Shown here: positions 50,105 through 59,075 of the stretch, one piece after another
Numbering within the stretch: the stretch's first letter is position 1
Layout of the letters: the number at the start of each line of letters is the position of its first letter
DNA from: Aureispira sp964445645
GTDB taxonomy: Bacteria; Bacteroidota; Bacteroidia; Chitinophagales; Saprospiraceae
NCBI GenBank assembly: GCA_964445645.1
Contig: CAYULH010000004.1
Location: 1 to 64,000, forward strand
DNA length: 64,000 nt
Direction of reading: 5' to 3'
Translations under genes and position numbers: made by a program
Notes under the pieces: generated by a model
Seen by the model: the letters and a program-made list of their open reading frames with translations, nothing else
Told to the model about the DNA's origin: nothing
Database searches by the model: none

Positions 50105-52330
50105 ATGCGACTACTAATTTTTGGATGCCTATTCTTGTTGAGCATATCAGGCCCTTTGCAAGCCCAAAACAATACTTGGGCAGTAATCATGACAGAACAA
50201 AGTGAAGCCCAATCGTATGAGGGCAGCAAAGAATTTCCGGCGGCTTTTATTGAGCGGCAATGGAACAAAGGCGAGTACATTACAGATATTACTTACAACA
50301 ACCAAGAATGGTTTGTGGTAACCAGTGCTGTACCTTATACCGAGCAAGGCTATTATGGCAGCCAAAAATTTCCAACCGATTGGATTGAGCAAAAATGGCA
50401 AAAAGGCTTTGATATTACCAAATTAACCTATGCCAACAATCGCTGGATAGTGGTGATGTCCAAAGGAGCCAATCTCCACAAAGAAAGCTGGGTAAAGAAC
50501 AATAATTTTGAGGCCATCCAAAAATTTATTCACGACAAGTGGAACGATGGTAGAGCCATTGTTGATTTGGCGTATGGCAATGGAGAATGGGTGGCTGTAT
50601 TGGCTCAAGGATTGCCTTATAGCAAACAAACGTATCAAACGGGCAGCCAATTTCCGGCCGAGTGGGTCAACCAGCAATACAAGGCTGGCAAACAAATTTC
50701 TAATGTGGCTTATGGGGCTGGCAAGTGGATAGTGGTCATGTCTACCTATGACCAACCTAAGGCGGAAAGCTATACTGTTTCTACCCAATTTCCACAACAA
50801 TTTTTGGATGATAATTATAAGAACAACCGCAAAATCAGTACGGTGCTCTACAACTATGAGCGCAATCTCAACAAGTCCTTTGATGAGTATTACCAAGCTG
50901 GTATTGCAGCGGCAAAACAGCAACAATACGATGTAGCTGTTTACAATTATACCGAAGCACTCAAAATAAATCCCAGTCATGCTGGTGCTTATAACAACCG
51001 TGCTTGGGCCAAGTATCAAAAAGGAAATTGCTTAGGAGGCATCAATGATGTCAATCGTTCCATCAAGTTGCGTCCCAGTGCTGCCAATTATCATACCCGT
51101 GGTGTCTTGTACAATTGCCTCAATCGTTGCCACGAAGCCTCTGCCGATTTTACCAAGGCCATTAGCCTAACTCGTAGCAACAAAGCTACCTTTTATGCCA
51201 GCCGTGCCAAAGCCAAGGCTTGTTTGGGGGTAACGGATGATGCTATAGCCGATTACAACCGTGCTATAGCTGCCAACCCCAACCAACGCAGTGAATACCA
51301 GCAAGCAATAGCCCAGCTCCAACAGAACCAAGCCAAAGAGCCTACCGTTACTTGGGATTATCCTTTTAATGCTTTTGTTTCTAGTACAGAAGATGTTTAC
51401 CAAGTTAGAGCCTGTATTCATGCCGAAGAAAATATTAAAAGCCTACAATTGGTTATTAATGGGCGTTCGTTTGCCATGCGTGGATTTGGTACAGATGCGG
51501 ATTGTACAGCCAATATTGACCAAGCTATAAAATTGCGTGAGGGTAGAAATGAATTGCGTATTGAGGTAGTAACAGCTAGTGCTGAAGTGATTTCTGAAAA
51601 GCGTGTTATTGAATACAAGGCTAGTTCGGGTGGGCATTACCATGCTTTGCTTATTGGCGTGCAAGATTATGATGATTTTGGTATTGATGATTTGAACGAA
51701 CCCATCGGGGATTGTAGAGAATTGGCGGCTACGCTCACCAATGATTATACCTTTGAACCCGAAAATATTCATCAATTGCACAATCCTACCAAAGCACAAA
51801 TTTTGGAAAAATTGATTTATCTTCAGGAGCGTTTGGATAAGCAAGATCAGCTATTAATTTTTTATTCTGGACATGGTGTGGTTAAGAATGAAGTGGGGTA
51901 TTGGTTGCCCGCCGATGCGGATAACAACAATCGGGTCAAGTGGTTCTCCAATGCAGAATTGCGGGATTATGTCAATAGTATTAATACACAACATACCTTG
52001 GTCATTGCTGATGCTTGCTTTAGCGGTTCTATTTTTACAGGAGGCTACCGAAGTGTAACAGAGTTTGCCTGTGCCGAAATGGAAAAAATTCCTAGTCGTA
52101 GAGCTATGACTAGTGGAGCCAATACAGTAGTGCCTGATAACAGTGTGTTTTTTGAGTATTTGATTAAGAAACTCAAAGAAAACAATAGCAGTTGTTTATC
52201 GGCCGAAACGCTTTATTCTAAAGTAAAACCTGCCGTGATTTACAACAGCCCCAACAATCATATTCCCCAATTTGGCGTGATGCCACAAACAGGAGATGAA
52301 GGCGGCAACTTTATTTTTCGTCGTCGCTAA
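50105..52330 (+). CDS. Secreted caspase-like (C14) protein with repeat and TPR domains
   Basis: The 741-residue protein from ATG 50105 has a signal peptide (LLSISGPLQAQ). Residues about 22-240 hold repeats of a W(V/I)VVMS..FP..(F/W)I...W..G pattern (four to five units), then TPR-like repeats (about 255-415), a beta domain, and a caspase p20-like domain (about 535-741) with H590 (FYSGHG) and C638 (DACFSG). Metacaspase-type proteases are not aspartate specific by rule. An in-frame ATG at 49961 would add 48 residues without signal peptide. The next gene is 38 bp away. Confidence 0.82.
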   Translation: MRLLIFGCLFLLSISGPLQAQNNTWAVIMTEQSEAQSYEGSKEFPAAFIERQWNKGEYITDITYNNQEWFVVTSAVPYTEQGYYGSQKFPTDWIEQKWQKGFDITKLTYANNRWIVVMSKGANLHKESWVKNNNFEAIQKFIHDKWNDGRAIVDLAYGNGEWVAVLAQGLPYSKQTYQTGSQFPAEWVNQQYKAGKQISNVAYGAGKWIVVMSTYDQPKAESYTVSTQFPQQFLDDNYKNNRKISTVLYNYERNLNKSFDEYYQAGIAAAKQQQYDVAVYNYTEALKINPSHAGAYNNRAWAKYQKGNCLGGINDVNRSIKLRPSAANYHTRGVLYNCLNRCHEASADFTKAISLTRSNKATFYASRAKAKACLGVTDDAIADYNRAIAANPNQRSEYQQAIAQLQQNQAKEPTVTWDYPFNAFVSSTEDVYQVRACIHAEENIKSLQLVINGRSFAMRGFGTDADCTANIDQAIKLREGRNELRIEVVTASAEVISEKRVIEYKASSGGHYHALLIGVQDYDDFGIDDLNEPIGDCRELAATLTNDYTFEPENIHQLHNPTKAQILEKLIYLQERLDKQDQLLIFYSGHGVVKNEVGYWLPADADNNNRVKWFSNAELRDYVNSINTQHTLVIADACFSGSIFTGGYRSVTEFACAEMEKIPSRRAMTSGANTVVPDNSVFFEYLIKKLKENNSSCLSAETLYSKVKPAVIYNSPNNHIPQFGVMPQTGDEGGNFIFRRR

Positions 52331-52368
52331 TCCTAATACAGTATTCCTCATTTAACCTTGTTATAATT

Positions 52369-53802
52369 ATGAAACAACTGCTCTTCATCAGCCTTTGCTT
52401 GATTTTGTACACAAGCACTATGATACAGGCACAGCCCGATGGTTTTCCTTTTGGAATGGGAATTCCTGAAGACCCCGACTATGCCTACGAAGAGCTACCT
52501 GTCAAAGCTCGTCTAACAGAGGGCAATTATCGTTCGGTCGATACCCGTGCATCGCTCGAAAAATATGCTCCAACCCCCAAAAGCCAAGGGCTGTATGGCA
52601 CTTGTACCTCTTGGGCGGCTGGCTACTGTGCCAGAACCATATTAGAGGCACAACGCTATGGCTGGACCGAGCAATCCAAAATAGATGCCAATGCCTTTTC
52701 TCAAGGTTTTGCCTATCGTCTAAGCTCTCAAAAAAATGATTGTAATGGTGCTTATATTTCTGAATGTCTCAAAAAAATGCGTGATGTAGGTATTGTCAAG
52801 CAAATTAGCTACCCAGAAGATTGCCCACAAACAGCCATTACCAAAGACTTGTACCGAGAAGCAGCTCCTTACAAAATCAAGGGCTTTGCCACCTTGTGGA
52901 ACAGCAATCAGCCGGCCAAAGCCAAGCAAAAGGTTCAACTGCTCAAAAAGAGTGTTGGTGAGGGACACCCTGTTATCATTGCCATGTATATTCCGATGTC
53001 TTTTTGTTATAACAAAGGAGAAGTATGGGCACGCAAAAGCACCGATGTTGCCAACAGCGACCAAGGCCACCAACACAACCGCCATGCCATGTGCCTCATT
53101 GGTTATGATGATGAAAAGCATGGTGGAGCATTTAGAATTCAGAACAGTTGGGGCCCCAATTGGGCCGACAAGGGCTATATCTGGGTAAAATATGAAGATG
53201 CCGCCGAATTTATTTACCAAGCCGTAGAAATGTTCAAAATGCCTGCTGTACGCCAACAACAAGTAGTAGAATTGGCTGGCTCGCTGCGCCTAGTAGAAAG
53301 CAATGGTCAGGTAATGGCCGGCACTTGGCAGGGCAATCACTACCAACTCAATAAAGCCTATCGCTCGGGCACTCGTTTTAGATTGTATCTCAACAATCAA
53401 CAAGCAGCTTATGTGTATGCCATTGGTTCTGACCTCAGCAACAAGGTATATCAAGTGTTTCCCCACGCCCCCGGTGTAAGTCCTGTACTCAATTACAGCA
53501 AAAACAGTGTACCCATTCCTAGCCAAGACCAACACATACGATTGGACGGCAATACAGGCACCGATTTTTTATGTGTGCTTTATTCCGAAAAACCACTCAA
53601 TATTGGTCAAATCAGGCGTGCCATTGCCCAAGAAAGCAATCGTTACAGTTTTCAACAAAAAGTAGAACGGGTGCTTGCTAGTGACTTGGTTCGTAGCCAA
53701 GAGGTCAAATACGACCAATCAGGTACACGCATGGGCTTTTCGGCGCGTTCTAATGACAAACCTGTGGCTGCTCTGTTTGTGCATTGGGAACATGTAGAGT
53801 AA
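52369..53802 (+). CDS. Secreted C1A papain-like cysteine peptidase
   Basis: The 477-residue exported protein (cleavage after IQAQ, about residue 23) has the papain triad in order: C79 (GTCTSWAAGY, preceded by PKSQGLYG), H239 (HNRHAMCLIGYDD) and N259 (QNSWGPNWADKGY). The C-terminal half (residues about 295-470) is an unknown beta-rich domain with DUF4384-like features (RLYLNNQQAAYVYAI, QVFPHAPG..). Encoded just after the caspase-like gene and likely co-transcribed, so the two peptidases may act in one process. Confidence 0.87.
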   Translation: MKQLLFISLCLILYTSTMIQAQPDGFPFGMGIPEDPDYAYEELPVKARLTEGNYRSVDTRASLEKYAPTPKSQGLYGTCTSWAAGYCARTILEAQRYGWTEQSKIDANAFSQGFAYRLSSQKNDCNGAYISECLKKMRDVGIVKQISYPEDCPQTAITKDLYREAAPYKIKGFATLWNSNQPAKAKQKVQLLKKSVGEGHPVIIAMYIPMSFCYNKGEVWARKSTDVANSDQGHQHNRHAMCLIGYDDEKHGGAFRIQNSWGPNWADKGYIWVKYEDAAEFIYQAVEMFKMPAVRQQQVVELAGSLRLVESNGQVMAGTWQGNHYQLNKAYRSGTRFRLYLNNQQAAYVYAIGSDLSNKVYQVFPHAPGVSPVLNYSKNSVPIPSQDQHIRLDGNTGTDFLCVLYSEKPLNIGQIRRAIAQESNRYSFQQKVERVLASDLVRSQEVKYDQSGTRMGFSARSNDKPVAALFVHWEHVE

Positions 53803-53830
53803 TTTTTACATTTTTTACCCCCTATTTGTA

Positions 53831-53876
53831 GTGGCGTATTGCCGTTCCGTAGCGTATTACGGACGCAATACGCCAC
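53831..53876. terminator. Nested palindrome after the papain-like gene
   Basis: GTGGCGTATTGC (53831-53842) pairs with GCAATACGCCAC (53865-53876), with inner CCGTA/TACGG (53847-53851 and 53858-53862). 28 bp after the stop codon (53802), which lies outside the stem; no clear T-run. Confidence 0.5.
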
Positions 53877-54042
53877 TGCTACTTGTATAAGCCGCTCCCC
53901 TCCCAGCTATACCAACCAATATTTGATTTTGTATTCCCTTCTCTTTTTTTTCTTAAATAAGGAAAGTATTTATTGTTATGGATTATTAACAATAAGGTAA
54001 TAGTAATAAGCAATTTAATCTTTTTTTTACTAAAAAAAATCA

Positions 54043-54050
54043 TATCTTTG
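54043..54050 (+). promoter_or_regulatory. Promoter of the modular T9SS protein gene
   Basis: TATCTTTG is a strict -7 match, 163 bp upstream of the ATG. The 53803-54212 gap holds the nested palindrome and this promoter. Confidence 0.6.
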
Positions 54051-54212
54051 CACACAGCCGAACAAAGGTTATTAATTTACATTTGTTTGGATAAGTGCCA
54101 ATGCAGATCTATTTAACTATTATCAGCACCAAGCATTTTGCCACTAAACACTATTTACAAACCCAACGGATAACATACTATTTGATTCATCATCTTCAAT
54201 CACCACACAAGA

Positions 54213-57200
54213 ATGAAAAGACCATTCAATTACCAATTTTTTTCCATCTTCTTGTTCTGCTGTTTGGGAATATTCTCTCAGGCACAAGCACAAACCACTA
54301 TTTATCTGCCCGAAATTAGCAGCACTGGCTCTTGCAATTTGGTTAGAAGTCTCAGTACCACCAATTTGAATGGCATTACGGCCGTTCAACTAGAATTCTG
54401 GACCAGTCAGCCCGTGCAAGGATTGACTTCTAGGCTCGAACTCACCTCATCAGGAGGCCCTGATAATGGAGAATATGCTACTTCCTTTACGGATAATATT
54501 GATAATAGCAAACTCAACCAATGGCAAACCTTGACCATCCCGTTTGACCTTGCCCAAGTATTTGTAACAGTGGGCAATACAACTCCCAATATCAATGCCA
54601 TCAATTACTTGAGAATGTATATTAGTGGAGAGCCTAGTGGCACGTACAAAGTACGCAATATCAAGGCTGTACGAACCACCAATATCTACGCACCCGAAAT
54701 TAGCAGTTCTGGTTCTTGTAATTTGGTTAGAAATCTAAGCCCTACCAATCTCAGTGGTATTACTGATGTACAGCTAGAATTCTGGACTAGTCAACCCGTG
54801 CGAGGCTTGACTTCTAGATTGGAACTCACCTCATCAGGTGGGCCGGATAATGGAGAATATGCTGCTTCCTTTACAGATAATATTGATAATGGCAAACTCA
54901 ACCAATGGCAAACCTTGACCATCCCGTTTGACCTTGCCCAAGTATTTACCACAGTGGGTAATACAACTCCCAATATTAGTGCTATAAATTATCTGAGAAT
55001 GTATATTGTTGGGGAGCCCAATGGCACCTACAAAGTACGCAACATCAAGGCACTAATGGGGACGATTTCGGGCACAGTAGACAATACGCCGCCTTCTCAA
55101 CCAACGGGCCTAAACACCAGCCAAACCAACTATGATGTATTACTAACTTGGAATGCCTCTACTGATAATGTGGGAGTGACGGGTTATGATGTGTATAATG
55201 GCAATACACGAGTTGCCACCAATAGAACGACTAGAAATTTTACTTTTACCAATCTTAGTGCTGGGAGCTATACCTTCAAAGTAGCTGCCAAAGATGCCGC
55301 TGGTAATGTCTCTACGCAAGCTACTACACCTGCCACTCTTGGAGCAATTACTAGAACCCTACAAGCAGAAACTGCCAATGTATTAAGTGGTTGTGGAATG
55401 GCCTCTAATCATAGTGGTGCCAATGGTCCCAATGGTGAATTTGTAGATTATGGCGGCGATGGCACTTATGCAGAATTTACCAATGTATCTGGATTACCGA
55501 GTACGGGCAGTCTTACCGTTCGTTATTCTGCCGAAAATAGCACTAGAGGTTTACAGCTAAAAGTTAATAACACCACCTATCCAGCCAAAAGCAGTCTTTC
55601 TCCAACTACTAGCTGGAGCCAATGGAAAACCGCTACTTGGACGAATGTGAGTTTTGCTGCCAACAATACCATCAGACTTACAGCCGTGGGTAATGGCCCC
55701 AATTTGGATGAATTGGTAATTAATGGCGTTGGTTTATCCAATAGTGGTGGTAATATCACCCTTCCAATTGAGGTATTGGGTGCCGAGGGAACAACAGCAT
55801 CCGTACAGTTTACTGTCAACAACTTAAGCAGCTCTAACAACAAACTACAATTGGTCATCAACAACCTTAGTTATCAAAACAAAGGTTCTGTTAAAATTAA
55901 TAATGGATCTTATCTAGCTCTCAATCATGCCAATGTGGATATGCAGCCCCAAGCACTAGCTAGAGGGGGCATGGTTCATGGTGGTTTTAACACCATTCGA
56001 TTAACTATTCCAGGTAATGATTTGCAAAATGGCAACAATACCGTCACCTTCCGTTTTGATGAGTCAGATGGTATTTCTATTGGCTATCGAGTAGTCAAAA
56101 TGAATGTATTGGATGCGAATGGCAGCCCACTATTGGGTAGCAATGTATTTACTGAGGATAATCCAGATAACTGGACGGGGCCTAGTACAAGCGCTGCAGC
56201 CATTAGTAGAGGGGCTACGCTCTGGAGCCAACGCAATAAGTTGTGGAACCACTACCTTCCTTCTGGCCGAACAGGAAGTTGGTACAGTTATGATATTCCT
56301 ACCACCCGCCCAATCACGGCTAGTTGTTCCGATTGTCACACCAAAGATGGAAGAGATTTAGAATTGTTTAGTTATTCTAACAAATCGATTATCGAACGTG
56401 CCAAATTTCACAAACTAAGCCAAAGCGAGGCCGAGGATATTACTTCTTATATTCGCAGCTTGTCTGCTGGAGACCCCAATATTGAGCGTGTTGGCCGCCC
56501 GTGGAACCCCCCTTATCAACCTGGCCCTGCCTTAGATGGTGAAACCAATATGAACCTATGGGCTGCTGGGGCTGGATTGGATGCCGTACTAGAAACAGAT
56601 GCCGAAATGCTTCCTTACCTATTCCCCAATGGGGTCACCAAGGCAGAAATTGAACAATTATTTGACAAGGATGCTATGTACGATCGTACCATTATTCCAC
56701 TAGCCATACAATTTCCCGACTGGAAACATTGGTTGCCTATGGTACACCCATTGGATGCTTATGACAATAATTACTTGCTCAATACCAGCCCTAGAAAACC
56801 ACTAAAAGGTATTGATGACATGCGTGCCTTCTTGGATAATTACTACAGTTCTAATTCTGTTAACAATCCTCCAAGTAATTTACTGAGCCAATTGGTAAAA
56901 ATGTATGACGAATTTAGATTCTTTCAGGAAGATGGGGCAACCAATAAAAACCACTGGCGCACCCAGGGGGGGCGTGCCGAAGCCAATCTCAAAAATGGTA
57001 TTGCACACGAACTAGCCAATACCAGCTTGGCCCGATTGCTATCTGTCAAGAATTTTGAATTCATGCAGGAATTCCAATTGCAAGACAAAGCCGATAGATA
57101 CGTCAATGCTGCTGACCAACCCGGTGATAGACAATGGCCTAGTTTGAGGTATTCTGTATTTGAAGTGCCGCCCCACTTTACGGCTCGCAATAGCAAAGCG

Positions 57201-58319
57201 TTTGTTGGACAACAAGACAAAACGGGCTACTATGAAAGTACCAATTGGTATAACCTGCAATTTGTATTGAATGGTGGTAATGGCCTAGTGGGGGGTACAC
57301 AACCTACAGACTTCAACTATCACGTACCACATATTGGACGAGCCATTCGTTCCTCTGGTATTGATGAACCTTTGCGCTACTTTTCGGCCATAGCACAATC
57401 TTGGCAAATCAGAACTTGGACTGGTCAAACAGGCCCAGGCGAGAAAGGGTATAAGTTAAAACAACAAGGGCCTTGGGCTTTTGTGGGCATCGACCAAAAT
57501 TTTGATTTCTTTTATACCAAGTTCACTACTAAGGATAGACCACACATCATGGTAGACAAACTAGCAGACATCAATCCCAATTTGCCTAAATGGATTGTGG
57601 GTGCCTTGCTCAAGCAGTTTAATGATGAAATGGACAGAAACCTCAATAGGTTAAGTGCTTGGCCTAGAACCACTGATACTAAGGGGAGCAGTACCAGATT
57701 AGAACGAGCAAGCAAGAATGATGGCGATTTGTATTCTCTAAATACACTCAAAAACAAGATTGGGGGAATGCCACATCGTCATGCAGATAAACTGAATTAT
57801 ATCACCCCTATACTCAAGGAGATTATGGGCAATGATTGTGCAGAAGTCAATAGATATTTAGATTGGTGTAATGATGCGTTTACTCAAATCAACTGGCCCG
57901 GCAATTGCTCGTCTTCTAACCGAACAGTAGTAGCACCCAATACACTAATCACCCAAAATGATGTACTCGATCGTTCTGTAGTTACTATTGGGGGCACAGA
58001 TATTCATAATACTGATGCTAATAATACAGCACTAATTACCAATGAAAATGGTCAACAAACTAGAGGTACGGCTGCTTTGTACCCCAATCCATTTAGCCAA
58101 ACATTCCTGCTGAATACAATGGATTTAGAGGCCAACCAGACGTATTACTTGAAATTGCAAACGGCACTAGGCATAACCGTACACCAACAAGAAATGCACG
58201 TTAATGCCAGCCACGAAGCCATAAGTGTTACCCCTAATATCACTAGTGGAATGTACTTGCTCACTCTTTACGACCAGCAGGGAAATGTAGTACACAGTCA
58301 CAAAATCATCAAACAATAA
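54213..58319 (+). CDS. Large modular T9SS-secreted protein with CBM6, FN3 and haem c motif
   Basis: The 1368-residue protein has a signal peptide (FSQAQAQ), then two near-identical 128-aa units (from residue about 33 and about 161, sharing SRLELTSSGGPDNGEYA). An FN3 domain follows (about 290-380), a CBM6-type carbohydrate-binding module (about 383-500 with AETANVLSGCGMASNHSGAN), a beta domain, and a cytochrome c-like region with one CSDCH (C705, C708, H709). Residues 710-1260 are unassigned with many aromatic residues. A T9SS sorting domain ends the protein (ALYPNPFSQTF to KIIKQ). Surface enzyme, possibly acting on carbohydrate with a haem; unproven. Confidence 0.8.
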   Translation: MKRPFNYQFFSIFLFCCLGIFSQAQAQTTIYLPEISSTGSCNLVRSLSTTNLNGITAVQLEFWTSQPVQGLTSRLELTSSGGPDNGEYATSFTDNIDNSKLNQWQTLTIPFDLAQVFVTVGNTTPNINAINYLRMYISGEPSGTYKVRNIKAVRTTNIYAPEISSSGSCNLVRNLSPTNLSGITDVQLEFWTSQPVRGLTSRLELTSSGGPDNGEYAASFTDNIDNGKLNQWQTLTIPFDLAQVFTTVGNTTPNISAINYLRMYIVGEPNGTYKVRNIKALMGTISGTVDNTPPSQPTGLNTSQTNYDVLLTWNASTDNVGVTGYDVYNGNTRVATNRTTRNFTFTNLSAGSYTFKVAAKDAAGNVSTQATTPATLGAITRTLQAETANVLSGCGMASNHSGANGPNGEFVDYGGDGTYAEFTNVSGLPSTGSLTVRYSAENSTRGLQLKVNNTTYPAKSSLSPTTSWSQWKTATWTNVSFAANNTIRLTAVGNGPNLDELVINGVGLSNSGGNITLPIEVLGAEGTTASVQFTVNNLSSSNNKLQLVINNLSYQNKGSVKINNGSYLALNHANVDMQPQALARGGMVHGGFNTIRLTIPGNDLQNGNNTVTFRFDESDGISIGYRVVKMNVLDANGSPLLGSNVFTEDNPDNWTGPSTSAAAISRGATLWSQRNKLWNHYLPSGRTGSWYSYDIPTTRPITASCSDCHTKDGRDLELFSYSNKSIIERAKFHKLSQSEAEDITSYIRSLSAGDPNIERVGRPWNPPYQPGPALDGETNMNLWAAGAGLDAVLETDAEMLPYLFPNGVTKAEIEQLFDKDAMYDRTIIPLAIQFPDWKHWLPMVHPLDAYDNNYLLNTSPRKPLKGIDDMRAFLDNYYSSNSVNNPPSNLLSQLVKMYDEFRFFQEDGATNKNHWRTQGGRAEANLKNGIAHELANTSLARLLSVKNFEFMQEFQLQDKADRYVNAADQPGDRQWPSLRYSVFEVPPHFTARNSKAFVGQQDKTGYYESTNWYNLQFVLNGGNGLVGGTQPTDFNYHVPHIGRAIRSSGIDEPLRYFSAIAQSWQIRTWTGQTGPGEKGYKLKQQGPWAFVGIDQNFDFFYTKFTTKDRPHIMVDKLADINPNLPKWIVGALLKQFNDEMDRNLNRLSAWPRTTDTKGSSTRLERASKNDGDLYSLNTLKNKIGGMPHRHADKLNYITPILKEIMGNDCAEVNRYLDWCNDAFTQINWPGNCSSSNRTVVAPNTLITQNDVLDRSVVTIGGTDIHNTDANNTALITNENGQQTRGTAALYPNPFSQTFLLNTMDLEANQTYYLKLQTALGITVHQQEMHVNASHEAISVTPNITSGMYLLTLYDQQGNVVHSHKIIKQ

Positions 58320-58330
58320 TAGAGTTTATC

Positions 58331-58364
58331 ACGAGTCGTTCCCATTGTGGATCGACTCGTTTTT
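58331..58364 (+). terminator. Terminator of the modular protein gene
   Basis: ACGAGTCG (58331-58338) and CGACTCGT (58353-58360) with a T-run. Confidence 0.85.
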
Positions 58365-58386
58365 ACAACCATAATAGAAATACAAA

Positions 58387-58419
58387 AAGTCCTTGCTAGT
58401 ATTCTCTTAGCAAGGACTT
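58387..58419 (-). terminator. Terminator of the small lipoprotein gene
   Basis: AAGTCCTTGCTA (58387-58398) and TAGCAAGGACTT (58408-58419), perfect 12 bp; on the minus strand TTTTTGTA follows. Confidence 0.82.
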
Positions 58420-58455
58420 CTTTGTAGAATGAGTTTTGTGTTGTAATATATATGC

Positions 58456-58704
58456 TTAACGCATTCCTTTTGGAAAAAGAGAGGTTTTGCCTCTTTTGGT
58501 TGCTTTTGGACTCAAAGCCGCTTTTTTCTTGGCTTCAATATCTGCTTTGTTATCATTCTTGGCACGAGCGGCATTATTGGGATTATAACCATAATCACGG
58601 GTATTGTGTACACTGTTGTAGGCAGGGCAAGCAGGCCCTTGATTGCAGGCACTAAAGGTAGCGAGTATAGCAAGAAGTATAAAGAATGCAATAAATTGTT
58701 TCAT
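58456..58704 (-). CDS. Small lipoprotein (82 aa)
   Basis: The 82-residue protein has a lipobox FSAC (C20) after a hydrophobic stretch, followed by NQGPACPAYNS, an N-rich middle and a basic C-terminus (KKKAALSPKATKRGKTS). The C..CP spacing recalls the two tiny lipoproteins at 29709 and 29904. The gap 58705-59075 is AT-rich and shows no clear feature. Confidence 0.7.
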   Translation of the reverse strand: MKQFIAFFILLAILATFSACNQGPACPAYNSVHNTRDYGYNPNNAARAKNDNKADIEAKKKAALSPKATKRGKTSLFPKGMR

Positions 58705-59075
58705 AATATATGTATTTGGTGAACCAACAAAACTGGTAGACTTATTTTACTAAGATACTAAAAATACAGCTAGTTTTCAAGAATTGATGCCACGAGCAAG
58801 CATCTGTATAGGTTTATTTCCAGCATAAGATAGCACCTTATTAGGGGTACAAATTTAGTGCCTGCCTCTCTTACCCCCCTTCCAATAGCCCAACAAATAA
58901 AAATGGGCAAAAATAACATTCCCTAACTTTTTTTGCAGAGTTGTTAAACTTCTCGTAAATTCAATAGTCTAAGTCCTGTCAGTTATTTGTAAAAGTAAAA
59001 GACAAGCTACCAACTTTTTATACAATAACGATTACTACCAATAGAGTTATTGTTCCATTCAGACTTCTTATAAAT

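Noticed and set aside
55577..55864. Antisense ORFs in the 1368-aa gene
   Set aside because: They mirror the repeats of the real gene and have no domain match.
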